Assembly (NCBI GenBank): GCA_020747065.1
Contig: JAGMVK010000007.1
Span: forward strand, 62,001-126,000
Source of the DNA: Cadophora sp. MPI-SDFR-AT-0126
Taxonomy: Eukaryota; Ascomycota; Leotiomycetes; Helotiales; Ploettnerulaceae
Length of the DNA stretch: 64,000 nucleotides
Direction: 5' to 3'
Positions 23,994-37,819 of the stretch are shown here, piece by piece. A model generated the notes under the pieces. It saw only the letters and a list, made by a program, of their open reading frames with translations. It searched no databases and had not been told where the DNA came from. Each line of letters opens with the position of its first letter. The stretch's first letter is position 1. The translations under genes were made by a program, and so were the position numbers.

Positions 23994-25252
23994 ATGAAAA
24001 CCCACGACTCATTCCCTCATTTCAACCACTTCCCCTTTGAGGTTCGCCGTCTCATTTGGAAGTGTTGTCTCCCTTGCCGCATAGCAGAGGAAGACTTCCC
24101 CTTCACGCTCCTTGATGGCAAAGAATCTCGTCAGGTTTATTGGCCTGTGCGTACATTCTTATTGAACTCCCGAGTACCACTCCTCGCTTTAGTCTGCTCT
24201 GAAGCTCGCGCGGTGGTTTTTGAATTCGGTGGTCACCAAATAAATCCGCGAGTGGTTACTAGCCTGGACTCGATATGGCTTCAACCTAAAATCGACCAAG
24301 CGCTCCATCTCAACTGGACGCGCAGAAGAGATATAGAGTGGTACGGGCATCACGATGCCCTTCGCACCATGCTCGACCATTGTCCGATGGGGATGCTCAT
24401 CTACAGGGCAAACAACGTCTATCAAACAAAGACATCCCTGGTTGCAGAATATCTCTATCCTTTCGACTTGGAGCAATTGACAAACCCCCTCTCCGAAGCA
24501 CCTTCTAATGGTGAATCATCGGATAGGTTCCTTATTCTACGACGAGAACAAGACCATCTACGCGACTATAGTAGCCAATTCGATTCATATTAATAAGAGC
24601 AGCGGCTCTTAGCATCATCCTTCTTCGGCCTACAAGGCGATGCCCCAATATAAATTGTCGACTGCAATAACTTACCTCAGCTACGCCAGTTCTACAAGCT
24701 CTTCAAGTCATATGCAGCTTTACAAGAAGCCGAACCTCATATCGAGAAGCTGTTCAACGTTATACTCAATCCGCCATTCCACGCAGCTATGCTCTCGTAG
24801 CAACAGAAGATTCGGTGGCTACTGCAAGCTGTCGTTTGGAAATTCCTGAGGAAGGGGGACGGTCTTAAGACTTTTGGAGGTGTAGACCCACAGTCGATGT
24901 GGACGGCCCCCATACCAGTCAATCCTTCTAGACCTTTAAATTTAATTCGAATGGACGAACATGTACCCAACGAGGATTATACATGGTCCCGGGAGAATAT
25001 GCCGAGAAGTACATGCCCAAAGTGGTGCCGCAAATCATGTTTTGACTTTGCTATAATCAATGTTATAGAGAGGACATGCGACGGGAGGACTTTGGGGAAG
25101 TTTATTTTGACAATGAGTGGGTCTGCAAGATCAAGGAATCGGGAACAGGCCAGGTTTTCAAGTGTGATTTCCTAACGAGCAAGGTCACACGTTCAACAAA
25201 CGGGTGGCCCAGGAGATCCTTTGGTAGATACATGCATACTGTATCTTTTTGA
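23994..25252 (+). pseudogene. 2EXR-domain protein pseudogene
   Basis: The N-terminus carries the 2EXR hallmark (FPFEVRRLIWKCCLP), a domain common in large fungal families of unknown role. The frame is open to 24590. It then meets TAA TAA (24591-24596), TAA (24651-24653) and TAG (24798-24800). Between and beyond these stops the same frame still reads as protein (for example FFGLQGDAP, LPQLRQFYKLFKSYAALQEA, WLLQAVVWKFLRKG). After about 24960 the sense reading moves to another frame (VPGEYAEKYMPK, then CYNQCYREDMRRED and VYFDNEWVCK) with a further TGA at 25043-25045. Each TAA/TAG can come from CAA/CAG by one C-to-T change, and the TGA from CGA. This is a decayed gene rather than an intron-rich one: no splice sites fit the stops. 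Confidence 0.8.
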
Positions 25253-27101
25253 TTCATTTAAAGAAAATAAAGCATCTCCTACACTCACCGATTCTTAATA
25301 GTAACCTGAAATTAAGTATATGAACACAGGTGGGAAGATTAAGGCACGAAGCACTGTTCCTTGTAAACTAACATCAGCCAATTGATACTCCCTATTTCTT
25401 ATTGCACGGCACGGCAAGTTTGAGCTGCATTTCGTGCACCCTCTCAATGGGTCTAACTTGCTGTAGCGAAGCTGTTGCCTTATTGCGCGTCACCACAAAA
25501 TCCCTCACTTGCTGTGTCTTCTTCGCCACGAGTTGTTCTCCTTCACCGTCGCTGTCCGCGTCGATCTTGCGGTATGGGGCTGGAAATGGCCGATATCATG
25601 AAAGATTCTTCATCGACTCCCTTCGCTATTCTGGGTTTTATTGTCGGTGAGATGGGAGCTGGTGTGGGTAGACAAACAGCGCTACAGAAGGCCTCGTCAG
25701 CGAGGGGCCTGATGAAGGATTCCGATTTAGCCAAGTTTTCCGCAGAGATTCAGGGACAAGGATGCCTTGATCCAAAAGATGGTTCAGAAGACTTGTGCTT
25801 TGTAAGAGCTGGGGAATCTGTAATGTCTTTGAGGGAGCGTATAGGTGCTGTTGAAGTGGGAATTGTTATATTCTTTTGCTCTGTTTGTTTTGTATTCAAG
25901 CTGCCTGGCTACGGTCGTTAAGCGAGCCAACCAGACCGTACCTCAGGGGTTATCTGACTGCTCCTTACTAGGTGCTAAGCAGCCATTATATCGTTGTAAA
26001 TATCTTCAACAGCGATCATCAACCCAAATTTCCCTCAAGGTAGTGAGTACAAGCTCGTTCATAATAGGTTCAATCTGCTTCTCCTGGCACGCACGGTACG
26101 TGATCCGATATTATCTGAGTGGTTGGTTGGGATGTGCGGAAATTTCAGAAATCAGAAAACAGAGCTTGCAGTGTGCATTTACATTTTGACTTAGAATAAT
26201 TGTATTTGGGCGAGAGGCGAGGAAGACGTTGTTGGATCTGCTACATATCTATAGCTTGTCTCTCCTACCACGCCAAACAAGAATTCAGTCCACAAAAATC
26301 CTTCCATTTTGAGATTGTGGCACACTGCTCGTATTTCAGACCAAGACATTCGCTTTGGCCAACTTGAAGGTACTACAACGCACTTTCTGATCCCTCAAGC
26401 CCACTCACTCGACTGAAAATACTATCTTAGGCTTCGTTATAATCCTCTTCGTAGGGAAGGTACAACCACGGAATAACTCTCATACGATCTGAAGTATAGT
26501 AGCAAGAGTCGATAGACGGCAGTATTATAAGTGTAGTACGCAGAGTACCAAGAAGATGAAGAGCCCTTAAAGGCGGACCTACCCTCTCTATAACACAGCC
26601 GAGTTCGAAATCAAACCCCTTTTGGTGGTACGCTAGATACCCTTGCCCCGATTCCCTAAACTAAATTTCAACGTGACAGTTTTCGTTCTACTCGATCGTT
26701 TGGTATGTCTCTACCGTTGTCGTTGTCGTTACTATATAACCTTAGAATCAAATCAAACCAAAGTCTATTTTTTTTTTTTTCATTCATCCAATTTTCATTC
26801 ATTTATTTATAGGACTAACTGGTGGCTTTTTGATTTCTTTCCTAGCGCCGTGATTAATATTGATATTGCTATCATCTCGCTCCCTCGCTACCCCCCGTTC
26901 CTGTCATCCATGAAACCTCCCATCCTTGCGCGCCATCCCGCCATCCATCCGTTTGCATTACTAACCCAAAGCATCGTGCGCCTAAAGTAGCCCAAACAGC
27001 CACTCCGACTCTCTCTCTGTCTCTCGCCTCCTCTCACTTTCATTCATTCACGAGAAGGTAGCCGGTTGAATTCATCACTCGTCGTTCAAGCCGACCTAAG
27101 C
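25253..27101. other. 1.85 kb region, no intact gene
   Basis: Contains an open frame (25475-25921) whose middle (MADIMKDSSSTPFAILGF, then RQTALQKASSARG) faintly resembles the C-terminal segment of killer-toxin-like GH18 chitinases, but nothing else of such a gene is visible. The 26640-27060 part is T/C-rich with a poly-T run at 26768-26780. It does not look coding. Confidence 0.35.
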
Positions 27102-29019
27102 TCAGACATGCGAAGCCCTAACCTTCTTCGAGCTCATCCCAAGCATACGCTTGAATCCCCACCAAGGAGTGTTGATTGGTGAATCGCCTATACATTCATC
27201 TTAAATCAGCACTCGTCTTTAAAAGGAGAAAGATTGAAGTAGAGGGGAAAAGTATGCAGGAGAGTGTACATAGAGAAACATACCAGTAAAAATAAACACA
27301 TCATACAACCAGCCACCAAATAGACAACCAAAGAACGGCGCGACCATGGGGATCCAGAAGTAGTATCTCCCTGCAGACCAGACTTCGTGGCCGTAGCCGA
27401 GGGCGTAGGACATTAGGCGGGGGCCTGTTGTTACATCTCGCGTTAGTATATTGGCGATTTGGAGAGAAGGGGGGCGGGAATGGGATGTGGACGATGGGGA
27501 GAGGAGGATGTTTACGAGGCTCAAGAACCGAAGACAAAAGAAAGAGGAAGAAAGGGTAAAAGAAATGCAAAAAGACCCACCGAAATCCCTCGCCAAATTA
27601 ATCGCATACCCCGTCTCCCACCCAAAACACGCTCCAATCCCAAAAATCACAAAGAACAGTCCCAGCGGCGTCAGGTTTCCCGCTCCCAGGTTGCCGTTGT
27701 CTTGTAGCGAGTAGATGCAGAACATGAGGATGGTGGAGGCGATGAATTCCGAGAAGAACATGCCGGTGCGCGTCATGAAGGCGGCGGGGTAGGTGCAGAA
27801 GATTCCCGCCGTGGCGTTTTCGCTGAAGCCGGGGACGGTGCGGATGTTGGGCCCGCCTTCGTATTGGGTTATGGCGGATTTGTAGTTTGCTGGAGGGGAG
27901 GGTTAGTCATTGTGGTTGTGATGGGGTTGTGCTTGTGGATCGGGACAATGGGTGAGATAGGATAGGATGGAATGGAATAGGCGTATAGTGATTTGGGATG
28001 AGTTGAATGTGTACATGTGAGGCTTGTATGATTGGAGTGGGGTGCGAGTGTGGGGGAGTGGGAATTGCTTTGCTTCGCTTCGCCCAGGATGTTTCCATCT
28101 AGGGTCCGCATAAGCGAGAGAGTGTACCTCCGTACAATCGGGAATAAGGAAAGAGGGGTAGCCCCAGCTTACCATACACAACGCCCGAGGCGCAAAAGGC
28201 TCCTAGGATTTGCGCAAGCATGTAGATAGGGAACTTTCGCCATGGGAATTTGCGGTAGACGCTGGTATCTCGGTGTTAGCTCGGTTTGCTTATGTCTTGG
28301 CTGTGAGGGAGGTTCTTGATTTGACATTGAGAGTTTTGGTGGGTGTATTGTGGGAAGGGTGTTGAGGGAGGGAAGAGTAGATTGGTCTGGACTTACCAGT
28401 TTGCGAAGGTGACTGCGGGGTTGATGTGTGCGCCACTGACCTATAAGGTTGTTAGTAGATGTAACGCCGAGTTTTGCGGGTTTGCGGGGAAGGCATTGAA
28501 CGAGAGGGGGAGATGATACGTACTCCTGATGCGTAGACTCCAAGCATGACCCCAATACTATACAGATGTCAATATATGTTGATGTTGTTGGCATGATCCA
28601 AACATACCCCCATCCCCAAGAAATAGATTGATAGTCTCCCTTCTCGCCTCGACTGAGAACAACTTGAGCGACGACTCTGTTTGGAAGTTAGCCGAGATTC
28701 TACTTTCGTGAAAATAGAGAACTCACCCATCACCAAACAAGATCAGAATGAAGACGCCAAAGAATTCAGAGAGAGGCTCGCGGAATTGGTGGCGCATACG
28801 GCTCCACCATAGATCTGGACGGGCTTGGATCGCATCTTCCTGGGGAATATTATGATCGATCCCAGCACCGTGTTCTCCATATGCCTCTTGAATCTCCTTC
28901 TCACTTAGGGCATCCTTGTGTGCTGAGTGTGAGGACTCGGCTTGGTCGTTGAGATGAGCTGCGTATTCATCGTGGGAGACTGCCGGACTGGGCAGTGAAG
29001 TTGGCTTTGGTTCTGCCAT
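27102..29019 (-). CDS. Aquaglyceroporin (MIP family), NPA/NLA type
   Basis: Six-span plasma-membrane channel for glycerol and water. Eight exons: 29019-28727, 28676-28608, 28557-28524, 28440-28397, 28261-28173, 27889-27581, 27424-27284 and 27187-27102, totalling 354 residues. The first half has the canonical box SGAHINPAVTFA (NPA about residues 139-141). The second box is NLARDFGPR (NLA about 274-276) instead of NPA. Asp278 is the residue that marks glycerol-permeable members of the family. Yeast Fps1 also uses an NLA second box, which supports glycerol permeation. The hydrophilic N-terminus (~85 residues, rich in Ser, Glu and His) could be regulatory. It is divergent from the glycerol kinase gene 4.3 kb away, the logical metabolic partner. 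Glycerol is the best-supported substrate. Confidence 0.93.
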
Positions 29020-30524
29020 GTTGGCTCGATAGTTGAAATGTTGAGAATGTTTCGAGAAGCAATGTAGAATCTGATTAAAGAACTTGAGGAGGTAATATAG
29101 TAGTAGTCGTTGATAATCTGGATTGCTTCTAACGGTGATCGACAGTTTGACAGGTAGAAGAAGATGGATGATCCGGAACTAGATATAGAAACAGTCCAAT
29201 TGTGTCAGACGTTGTTAGCTGCCGTGGAATGTTAGGCATTCGCAGCAGGCCAAAGGAAGGCATTTCCGCAAGTGGAAATACACCGACCCCGAATCTTCCT
29301 TTCAAGCAGATAGCTGGAGTCGAGAGGGGATACTTCGATCATAGCGTGAGATGGGGTGAGGAGAAGCGTGATGATAGCGAGAAAAAGCGCTCCCGAGAGC
29401 AAGATTGGAGCCAGCCGAATCTGGCCACTCCCAACTTAGCACAACAGGACCGGACGTCTGCTAGTCTGCTTCTCATCGGGGAGATTCCTGCAGACTACAA
29501 GGATATCCTGTTTAAAGCATTGAATTGACAGGTGAGCAACGTGACATGGCGTCAATCTTGACTCGAAATGGGAATCCATCGAGGCATCGTCGGCGGCATT
29601 CCGCCCAACCACACGATATACCAACAGCTTAGTACCCCATGGTGGTACGAGATTGCGGTGAACCTTGTTCGAAACCTTGAAAATGGCAAGCTAGTGACTG
29701 GATAGAGATAAGATGACATTTGGATTCTCGAGTAAAATTTCTTCATCTGAGATGATAGCTTCGAGACCGAGGTATTTCTCGTACGACGAAATCCTAAGCC
29801 GAAGGAGAACTCCACTATGCAAGCAGACTGTAACAAAGAAAGCAGGCAACGCTTCTGCATCCGGGCCCAACCCGAAAAGGAAGTTGTCTTTGGGGCGGTA
29901 TGAAGTCCGTGGCTTGTGAAAGTGTAGTCATAGACCCCCTGAAACGATCACAAGATACCCGCGCCTGGTCAAAGGGTTCTTTGAGGCCAGGGTGGCACAT
30001 GGGAACGGTAATCCATTCTTCGTTTCAACTTCGCCTCTTCGATTGGCAAATAGAATTGAAGCCATTGATCTCGTCCTTCTTAGCTAGGGGTCTAGGGTGT
30101 CATTGGAAGATACTTGGCGCGAACGAAAATGACACCGTCATCCTCGGCAACTTGCTCCCTTGGTACGTCAACATCGACCCCGCGATCTGGCGGGTAGCTT
30201 TGATGGGTTTGCCTCTCCATTGAATCCGAGAGGCACAGTTAGCGCTACAATCGGTCACTCGACCCAGATGTTTAAGTCTCAGATGTTGTTGGATTTGAGA
30301 TGTTGAAGTGCGATGCTTACTGCTGGCAAGCGGGGTTGTACGAAGGCGGATTTGATACATGACAGCACAGGACAGGACATTAAAGTACAAAGCGGCAACT
30401 GACAGAAGTGATGAAATTGGCAGAACAGCAGAGCAGGGAGGACTCGGCAGATAAGATACCAAGCAGGCAGGTAGTGGAACTTCCCTCAGCAGCTATCCTA
30501 TACGATGGCGCCGATAACCGTGCG

Positions 30525-30547
30525 GGTGTGGTGTACCGCACCACACC
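30525..30547. repeat. Perfect 9-bp inverted repeat with 5-bp spacer
   Basis: GGTGTGGTG and CACCACACC flank TACCG. The element sits in the glycerol-locus intergenic region. It could form a GC-rich hairpin if transcribed or bind a dimeric regulator; neither is shown. Confidence 0.5.
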
Positions 30548-31064
30548 GGTACCCTCGTAGTAATTGAAACGGCAGTGCACCGTAGTAGTACAGTAATGTG
30601 AAATGAAGTGGTAAGTCTTGCCCGTACGCGGCTTACGTAGAAACAAGACCATGCAACGAATGAAAGGATCAGGACTGGGCTTCCCCGCTTTGGCGTGCTT
30701 CCCAAGTCTTCTTTCTGTGCCTTCCCCTCCCCTGAAGCTGAAAGCCGTTGCAGTCGGAGACAAAGCTACTGCCTTGTCCCGAACGAACGATGTTGATATC
30801 GACCAATGAGGGGATGGTCCAAGGGAGGCTGCAGCTAGAGAAGTGAGAGAGGGAGGGAGCATTGCAGGGATGCCGGGGATCCCGAGGGATCAGAGACAGA
30901 AGCAGAGCAGACCGCGGGGAGGAGATAGGGAGGGGATGTATGGATGCAATTGAGTTTAACTATGCAGTAGCCAATGAGACTGAGTGCATGAAGGCATCCA
31001 GACTGCGACACATATGTATGCTATATTTGCTGGCTCTGCCCATTGTCGTGCTCTGCAGTACACA

Positions 31065-31084
31065 GTGTGTGTGTGTGTGTGTGT
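31065..31084. repeat. (GT)10 microsatellite
   Basis: Ten uninterrupted GT dinucleotides in the intergenic region between aquaglyceroporin and glycerol kinase. Such runs vary in length between strains. Confidence 0.9.
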
Positions 31085-31196
31085 TGTTCGAGTGCTTCAG
31101 CCTCGTGGACGCAGTTTGGTGAGGTCAAGAAAATTGCGAAAAAGAGGCTTGCAGGTGGCGCGTTGTGGCTGCTTAGCGAAAAACGTGAAAAGCCAC

Positions 31197-31222
31197 CCCT
31201 CAATCCCTCAATCCCTCAATCC
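31197..31222. repeat. CCCTCAAT short tandem repeat (3 copies)
   Basis: Three head-to-tail copies of an 8-nt unit followed by a partial one, in the same intergenic region. The first copy overlaps a CCCCT stress-element-like motif. Confidence 0.7.
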
Positions 31223-33310
31223 AGAAAAGCCGAGCCGAGTGGGGAAGAGGAAAAGGGGAGGATCTGGCCGCATCTAGACCAAATGTGGGTAAAGACTGTG
31301 CCTTTTGCCTTTTCCCCGCTGTGCTGTGCTGATCCGGGGTTAGTGTGGCTCGGAGGACAGGGGATGAACGAATGATTTACAGGGAAGTAAGGGCGCGGCG
31401 GCCTGGGTTGATGCCGATGAACACCGTACGTACTTAGTTACTTACTGCACGTAACGTCAACCAAAGTCAACCAAGCAAGTGATGCCACTGCCAATCCTAG
31501 TAATGCCATGCTAATGCCAACGTCCGTCCCCCGTCTTACCTCACATAACTCGAATTTTCATCTCATCTCGTCAACTCTCCACAACTACTCTCCGCAACAG
31601 CGGCAAACCCAGAGCCATCACGAGCTGCTTACTGCTACTAATCATCCCCAATACGATTTAGCTCCACTCAACTCAACTCCACAACATTTGGCACCTCCTT
31701 CGAATCCTATTCGATAGAATTCCCAGATTCTTCTGACTCTTCTCGCCGTTCTAATTGATCCCCACAGCTTCCAGCCTCTCCCAGATCCCCTTAACACTCA
31801 ACTAAACCCATCCCGAGCCCTCGGTCCGGCGGCGCAGCACATCACCTATCACCTAGCCATGCGATAGAAATCCAGTAATCCTCACCGTCTGACCCGAACT
31901 CTCCAGAAAATCCAGACATATGGTGGAGCCAACTACGAATCCATTACTCTACAGTACGTATGGAGAAAGGACCCCAAGAACCCGACAAGAAAAGTGGTTT
32001 TCTTTGTTGCTTTCGGGCTTAGCCTTATCCAGTATTCTCTCCGATGCTATGCGGATACACTGCATCGGCTTGTTGGTTTTCTCTCCTTCTCTTTTCCTCT
32101 CTTGTCGTACGATGAAACGAGTAGAGCTGGCTGTATGTATGTAGGGTACCAAATGATTCCCCCCCTTTCCCCTCGCCTCTCCTCGAATTCTCCTCCTTCT
32201 CTCCGAGTGGAGTCCCAAAAGTCTCTTCTCTTGCAGCTGCCCGCTCTACACTGCCCAGGTACGTACAGTGAGATACAATGTGACACGTGCGGATAGTTAG
32301 TTGTCAAAGCCGTACTGCATGTTGTGCGATGTAGGGAATCGAGACATTGTGGTAGGGACGATGCATGGATTGATACTGATGGATTGAACGGTCTGTATCA
32401 GCCATTCATTCATGAGGGTTTGACATCAAAAAGAGAAATACGGCGAGAATATCAACGCTTTGCATACGATATCAACACGGATATCAATGTGGCTTGCAGA
32501 ACACAGAATACGGTAATAAACGCAGGAGCAAACCTACCGAATAAACGACTAGTCGCAAAACCAGAAACAACATTAATTAAAATTAAGATGCAGTAAATTT
32601 ACCAACATAACATACCTCTGAAAAGCCAAGCCTCCAAGCCTCCAACCCCGAACTAACAGCGGACGGCGTTCCGTCATGTTGGAAGATGGATCCTTGAACC
32701 TGACGCGGAGGCGTCTAGTATGGCCGAGGCTAGTTCAAACCAAAGCAGGCAAGCATACGCCTCCGCAAACCACTTAGTCCAAAGGAACGCCAACTGCATT
32801 CCATTCCATCCCATTCGTCTCGCCTAACGACCTAACAAAACGGACATCAACCAGCCACCACCTGCCCGTCCCATCCCCCTCGCCAAACCCCTCATCTGCA
32901 CCCTGATACCAGATTCTCGTCCCCTCCTCCACTAGCCGATGACAGGCTTCGTGCAAATCCTCCAGAACTGCACACTCGGTCTATTTCTACATCCAGCAAT
33001 GCCTTCGGTCGATTCTTTCTAAGAGAGATAGACCGAAGTTCTGACAGGGTCGATCACATGCAGTTATAGTAGTTTCCAAGGGTCCAGGAAGGATGGAATG
33101 CGGGGTCTATCTAGATAAAGGAGCTGGTGGTAGCTACTTAGCTACCCCCCAGCTCCCAGCTCCTCAAGCTCCCCCAGATCTTCAGTTCTCAAGTTCCCCA
33201 GCTGCCTGTCTAGCATAAAGTCACATCTTTCACAGACACAGAACTCTCATTCTCAATTTATCATCAACATCATCTTTTCTTTCTCTTTTCCAACGCCTCA
33301 GATAAGATAA

Positions 33311-35328
<2,018 letters not shown>

Positions 35329-35749
35329 GTGAGTGTTTTCCTCGCCCTTGGGCTGTCAGTAAGAGAGGAGGTATGGAAGGAAGGAAGGAAGAGTGGTGAG
35401 ATGGGTGGAGCGTTTGAGGGGAGGGAATATGGTGTGGTGTGGTGGAATGTGATGTGCATATACCAATCCGTTTTTTTGTTTGTTTGTTTGTGTTTAGTTC
35501 CGATTTTCTTCACCGTCTCCTTTGTCGTCGTCGTTCTCGGCATCTTCTTCGACTGGAGGAATAACACCTAGTTCCAGTACATCCTTGCAACCGAAAATGA
35601 GAAGCAGGCTTTGATTGCAATACTGAATGCAATTCGACTCGTTTGCACGTGAAAGATGTCTTCTCGTCTCGAATCCGTATCGTCCGAAAGTGGATGCCTG
35701 ATCGGTGAGTGATACTGTCGGATCATTTGAAGGACGGATGAATGACGGA
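35329..35749. other. Short convergent intergenic region
   Basis: 3' flanks of glycerol kinase (plus) and the unknown protein (minus). A GTTTGTTTGTTT run lies near 35477-35490. Nothing coding. Confidence 0.4.
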
Positions 35750-36853
35750 TCATTTCCACTCCACCCCCTCCGCCCACGAATTCCCCGTCTTCTGAACAAT
35801 CCAGCTTTCAAACCTCTCCGAGTCAGCATCCTCATCAAACCTCACTTCTCCATTTCCATTTCCATCCCCACCTCCCTCCTCTCCCCTCCTATACCAAAGA
35901 TACTTAGTCCCCACCCTTAATACACTCTTCGCCCCCACCTTAACACCCCAACTCTTCGCCGCGCCTTTAAACCTCAATTCGATATCGAATGGTAAACCGT
36001 CTGTTTGCAGTAACACCGCAAACCGCAACCTCTCGGGAATGCCCGTTTTGAGGAGAGCGTTTTCGGTGAGTGAGAGTTTGACGCCTTGGGTGCCGGCTGC
36101 GGAAGTGGTGAAATGTGCCCAGTGCGGTTCGATGTGAGATTTCTCGCGCTTGACTCCGGAGGTGAAGATGGAGATGTTGTTGAATGTGGGGGTGAGTTCG
36201 GTGGTTACGGATGTGGTGATGGTGCGGGTTGAGAGAGGGCCGCTTGCTGAGCGGGGGTAGATGGCTTTTATTGCTAGGTCTGGGTTGGGGACTTGGGTGA
36301 TTGGTGGGAGGGTGTCTGATTGTTGAGGCGATGGGGTCTGCTTCGTGGTTAGTGAGGATGTTCTTTTCATAACATATCTTACGCAGTGATGATGGGATTT
36401 TCGAGATCTCAAAATGGTATTTGGCACACCGGGAGTCTTGTCTCAGCTCACCTGATCTTCCCCATCAACCTCCTCCACCAAAACCCAAACCCCCATCTCC
36501 GTGATCCTCTGCCCAGAGTCTCTAACCTGCTCTCCAAACTCCAACTCAAAAACAATCACACATGCATCTCTCTTCCCTTCCCCTCCCACTCTCTCGTCTT
36601 TGAACCAACATCGTCGAAGATCAGTGATCTTCGTACTGATGCTGCATTTCCGAAACGGTTGCGTCGAGATGTGTTCGCTGCCTCCGTGGCTGAGTTGGAG
36701 GGGCTCGGGAAGGACTTTCAGATCGATGTCTTGAGTTATGAAGGGACTCAGAAGAGGATGATTTAAGGCCGCGGCTGGCATGTCTGACTTGTCGAGGTTG
36801 GTGTGGATGACGTGGTTGGAGGTGTCGTTGGATTTGAGTTTCTGATCGGCCAT
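35750..36853 (-). CDS. Conserved-looking hypothetical protein
   Basis: Two exons, 36853-36452 and 36337-35750, joined by a 114-nt intron, give 329 residues starting MADQKLKSND. An in-frame ATG at 36943 would add 30 residues. No signal peptide or membrane span. Residues 60-130 contain alternating hydrophobic and charged strands (ACVIVFELEFGEQV). The second exon has more beta-like stretches (RLRFAVLLQTDGLPFDIELRFKG). The layout suggests a mostly beta-sheet soluble protein. I do not recognise a domain. The clean intron (GTGAGC...GAAGCAG), kept frame and composition support a real gene. Divergent from the ZZ-CHAT gene. Confidence 0.65.
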
Positions 36854-37819
36854 ATTGTGGAATTGAGATGTGGATATTGGGTGTGGATCTTCGTGGGTGG
36901 TGCGGTCCAGTTTTTCTCGATGATCGATCATGAATCTTGACATGAAATGTGGGTGTGAATTATGGGGTGCAGATAAGATCCCAGAATCTACAGTACAGTA
37001 CCGACAGAAAGGATGAGAGACTCCACTCAGCCCACTCACTGTAAGGATGTAACTTAGAAGGAGAAGATCGTCGAAGAGCTCTTGGCGGTGGTTGATCTAA
37101 ACTCCCATCTGTTGAGGTGTGGAGGGAGGATATCTTCACTGACTCGTGTGGTGTTCCTGATTTGGGATGAGTGGAAAGATGTGATGGTGATGGGAAAGAA
37201 GGGTGAGTGAGAAGGGTGGGCGGCTAAGATCGGGGCGGCCCGCTTGGGATTGGATGGATGGCTCGGCTGGACTTGCCGCCTTGTGGATGTGTGTGTGGTT
37301 CAGCCGCAGCTGAACCCTGAGATATCTTCTTCTTCTATTTTTGAACAAACTTTCCAGAGAGGACAACAACCCCAAGGGCACGATTAAACTGCATTGTCTC
37401 GCTATTGATCTTCCCTCGCCGAAACGATGGCAAGAGTGCGACGAGATCAGTCCGCCGATTCTTCCACCTTAGCCTAGTTGTTAAGGTCACGTTTCTCAAC
37501 TCCATCTCGGCGATTTCCCAGGAGTGTGATGCAATGTGGTATCGATATGCAAGTCTACGGGGCTGAGACGCATCTATGTTCATTGCCCTGAAGCTCGAGA
37601 ACCCTTCTCGTTCCAAACCTTTCTATATTTCAACCAGACAGCCCCTTCAGCCCAATGGTTTCAGCCCCCATATGCAGACTGTCTTTGTCAATCACGTTAT
37701 AACCGCCGAGTTTGTCACCCATAAAGCTGCTCCATCCAGAACTTCATGCGAGACTTGAATGGGCTCGGGTCTCAGTGACACAACAGAAGCTTCTAGTCTC
37801 GCAGTCAGTCAACTCAAAA
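36854..37819. other. Shared divergent promoter region upstream of ZZ-CHAT gene
   Basis: About 1 kb between two divergently transcribed genes. Frames are short and overlap on opposite strands. A stretch near 37470-37500 resembles a tRNA A box but has no partner B box. No RNA gene supported. Confidence 0.4.

Noticed and set aside
25845..26189. Frame beginning with a signal-peptide-like stretch
   Set aside because: Only the first 25 residues look like a signal; the rest resembles random sequence and no splice structure fits.
26643..26990. 115-codon open frame
   Set aside because: Spans T-rich and C/T-rich tracts typical of UTR sequence; aromatic-rich composition arises from the poly-T run.
37470..37500. 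tRNA-like A box (TAGCCTAGTTGTTAAGG)
   Set aside because: No B box (GGTTCGANTCC) at the proper distance and no cloverleaf could be folded by eye.
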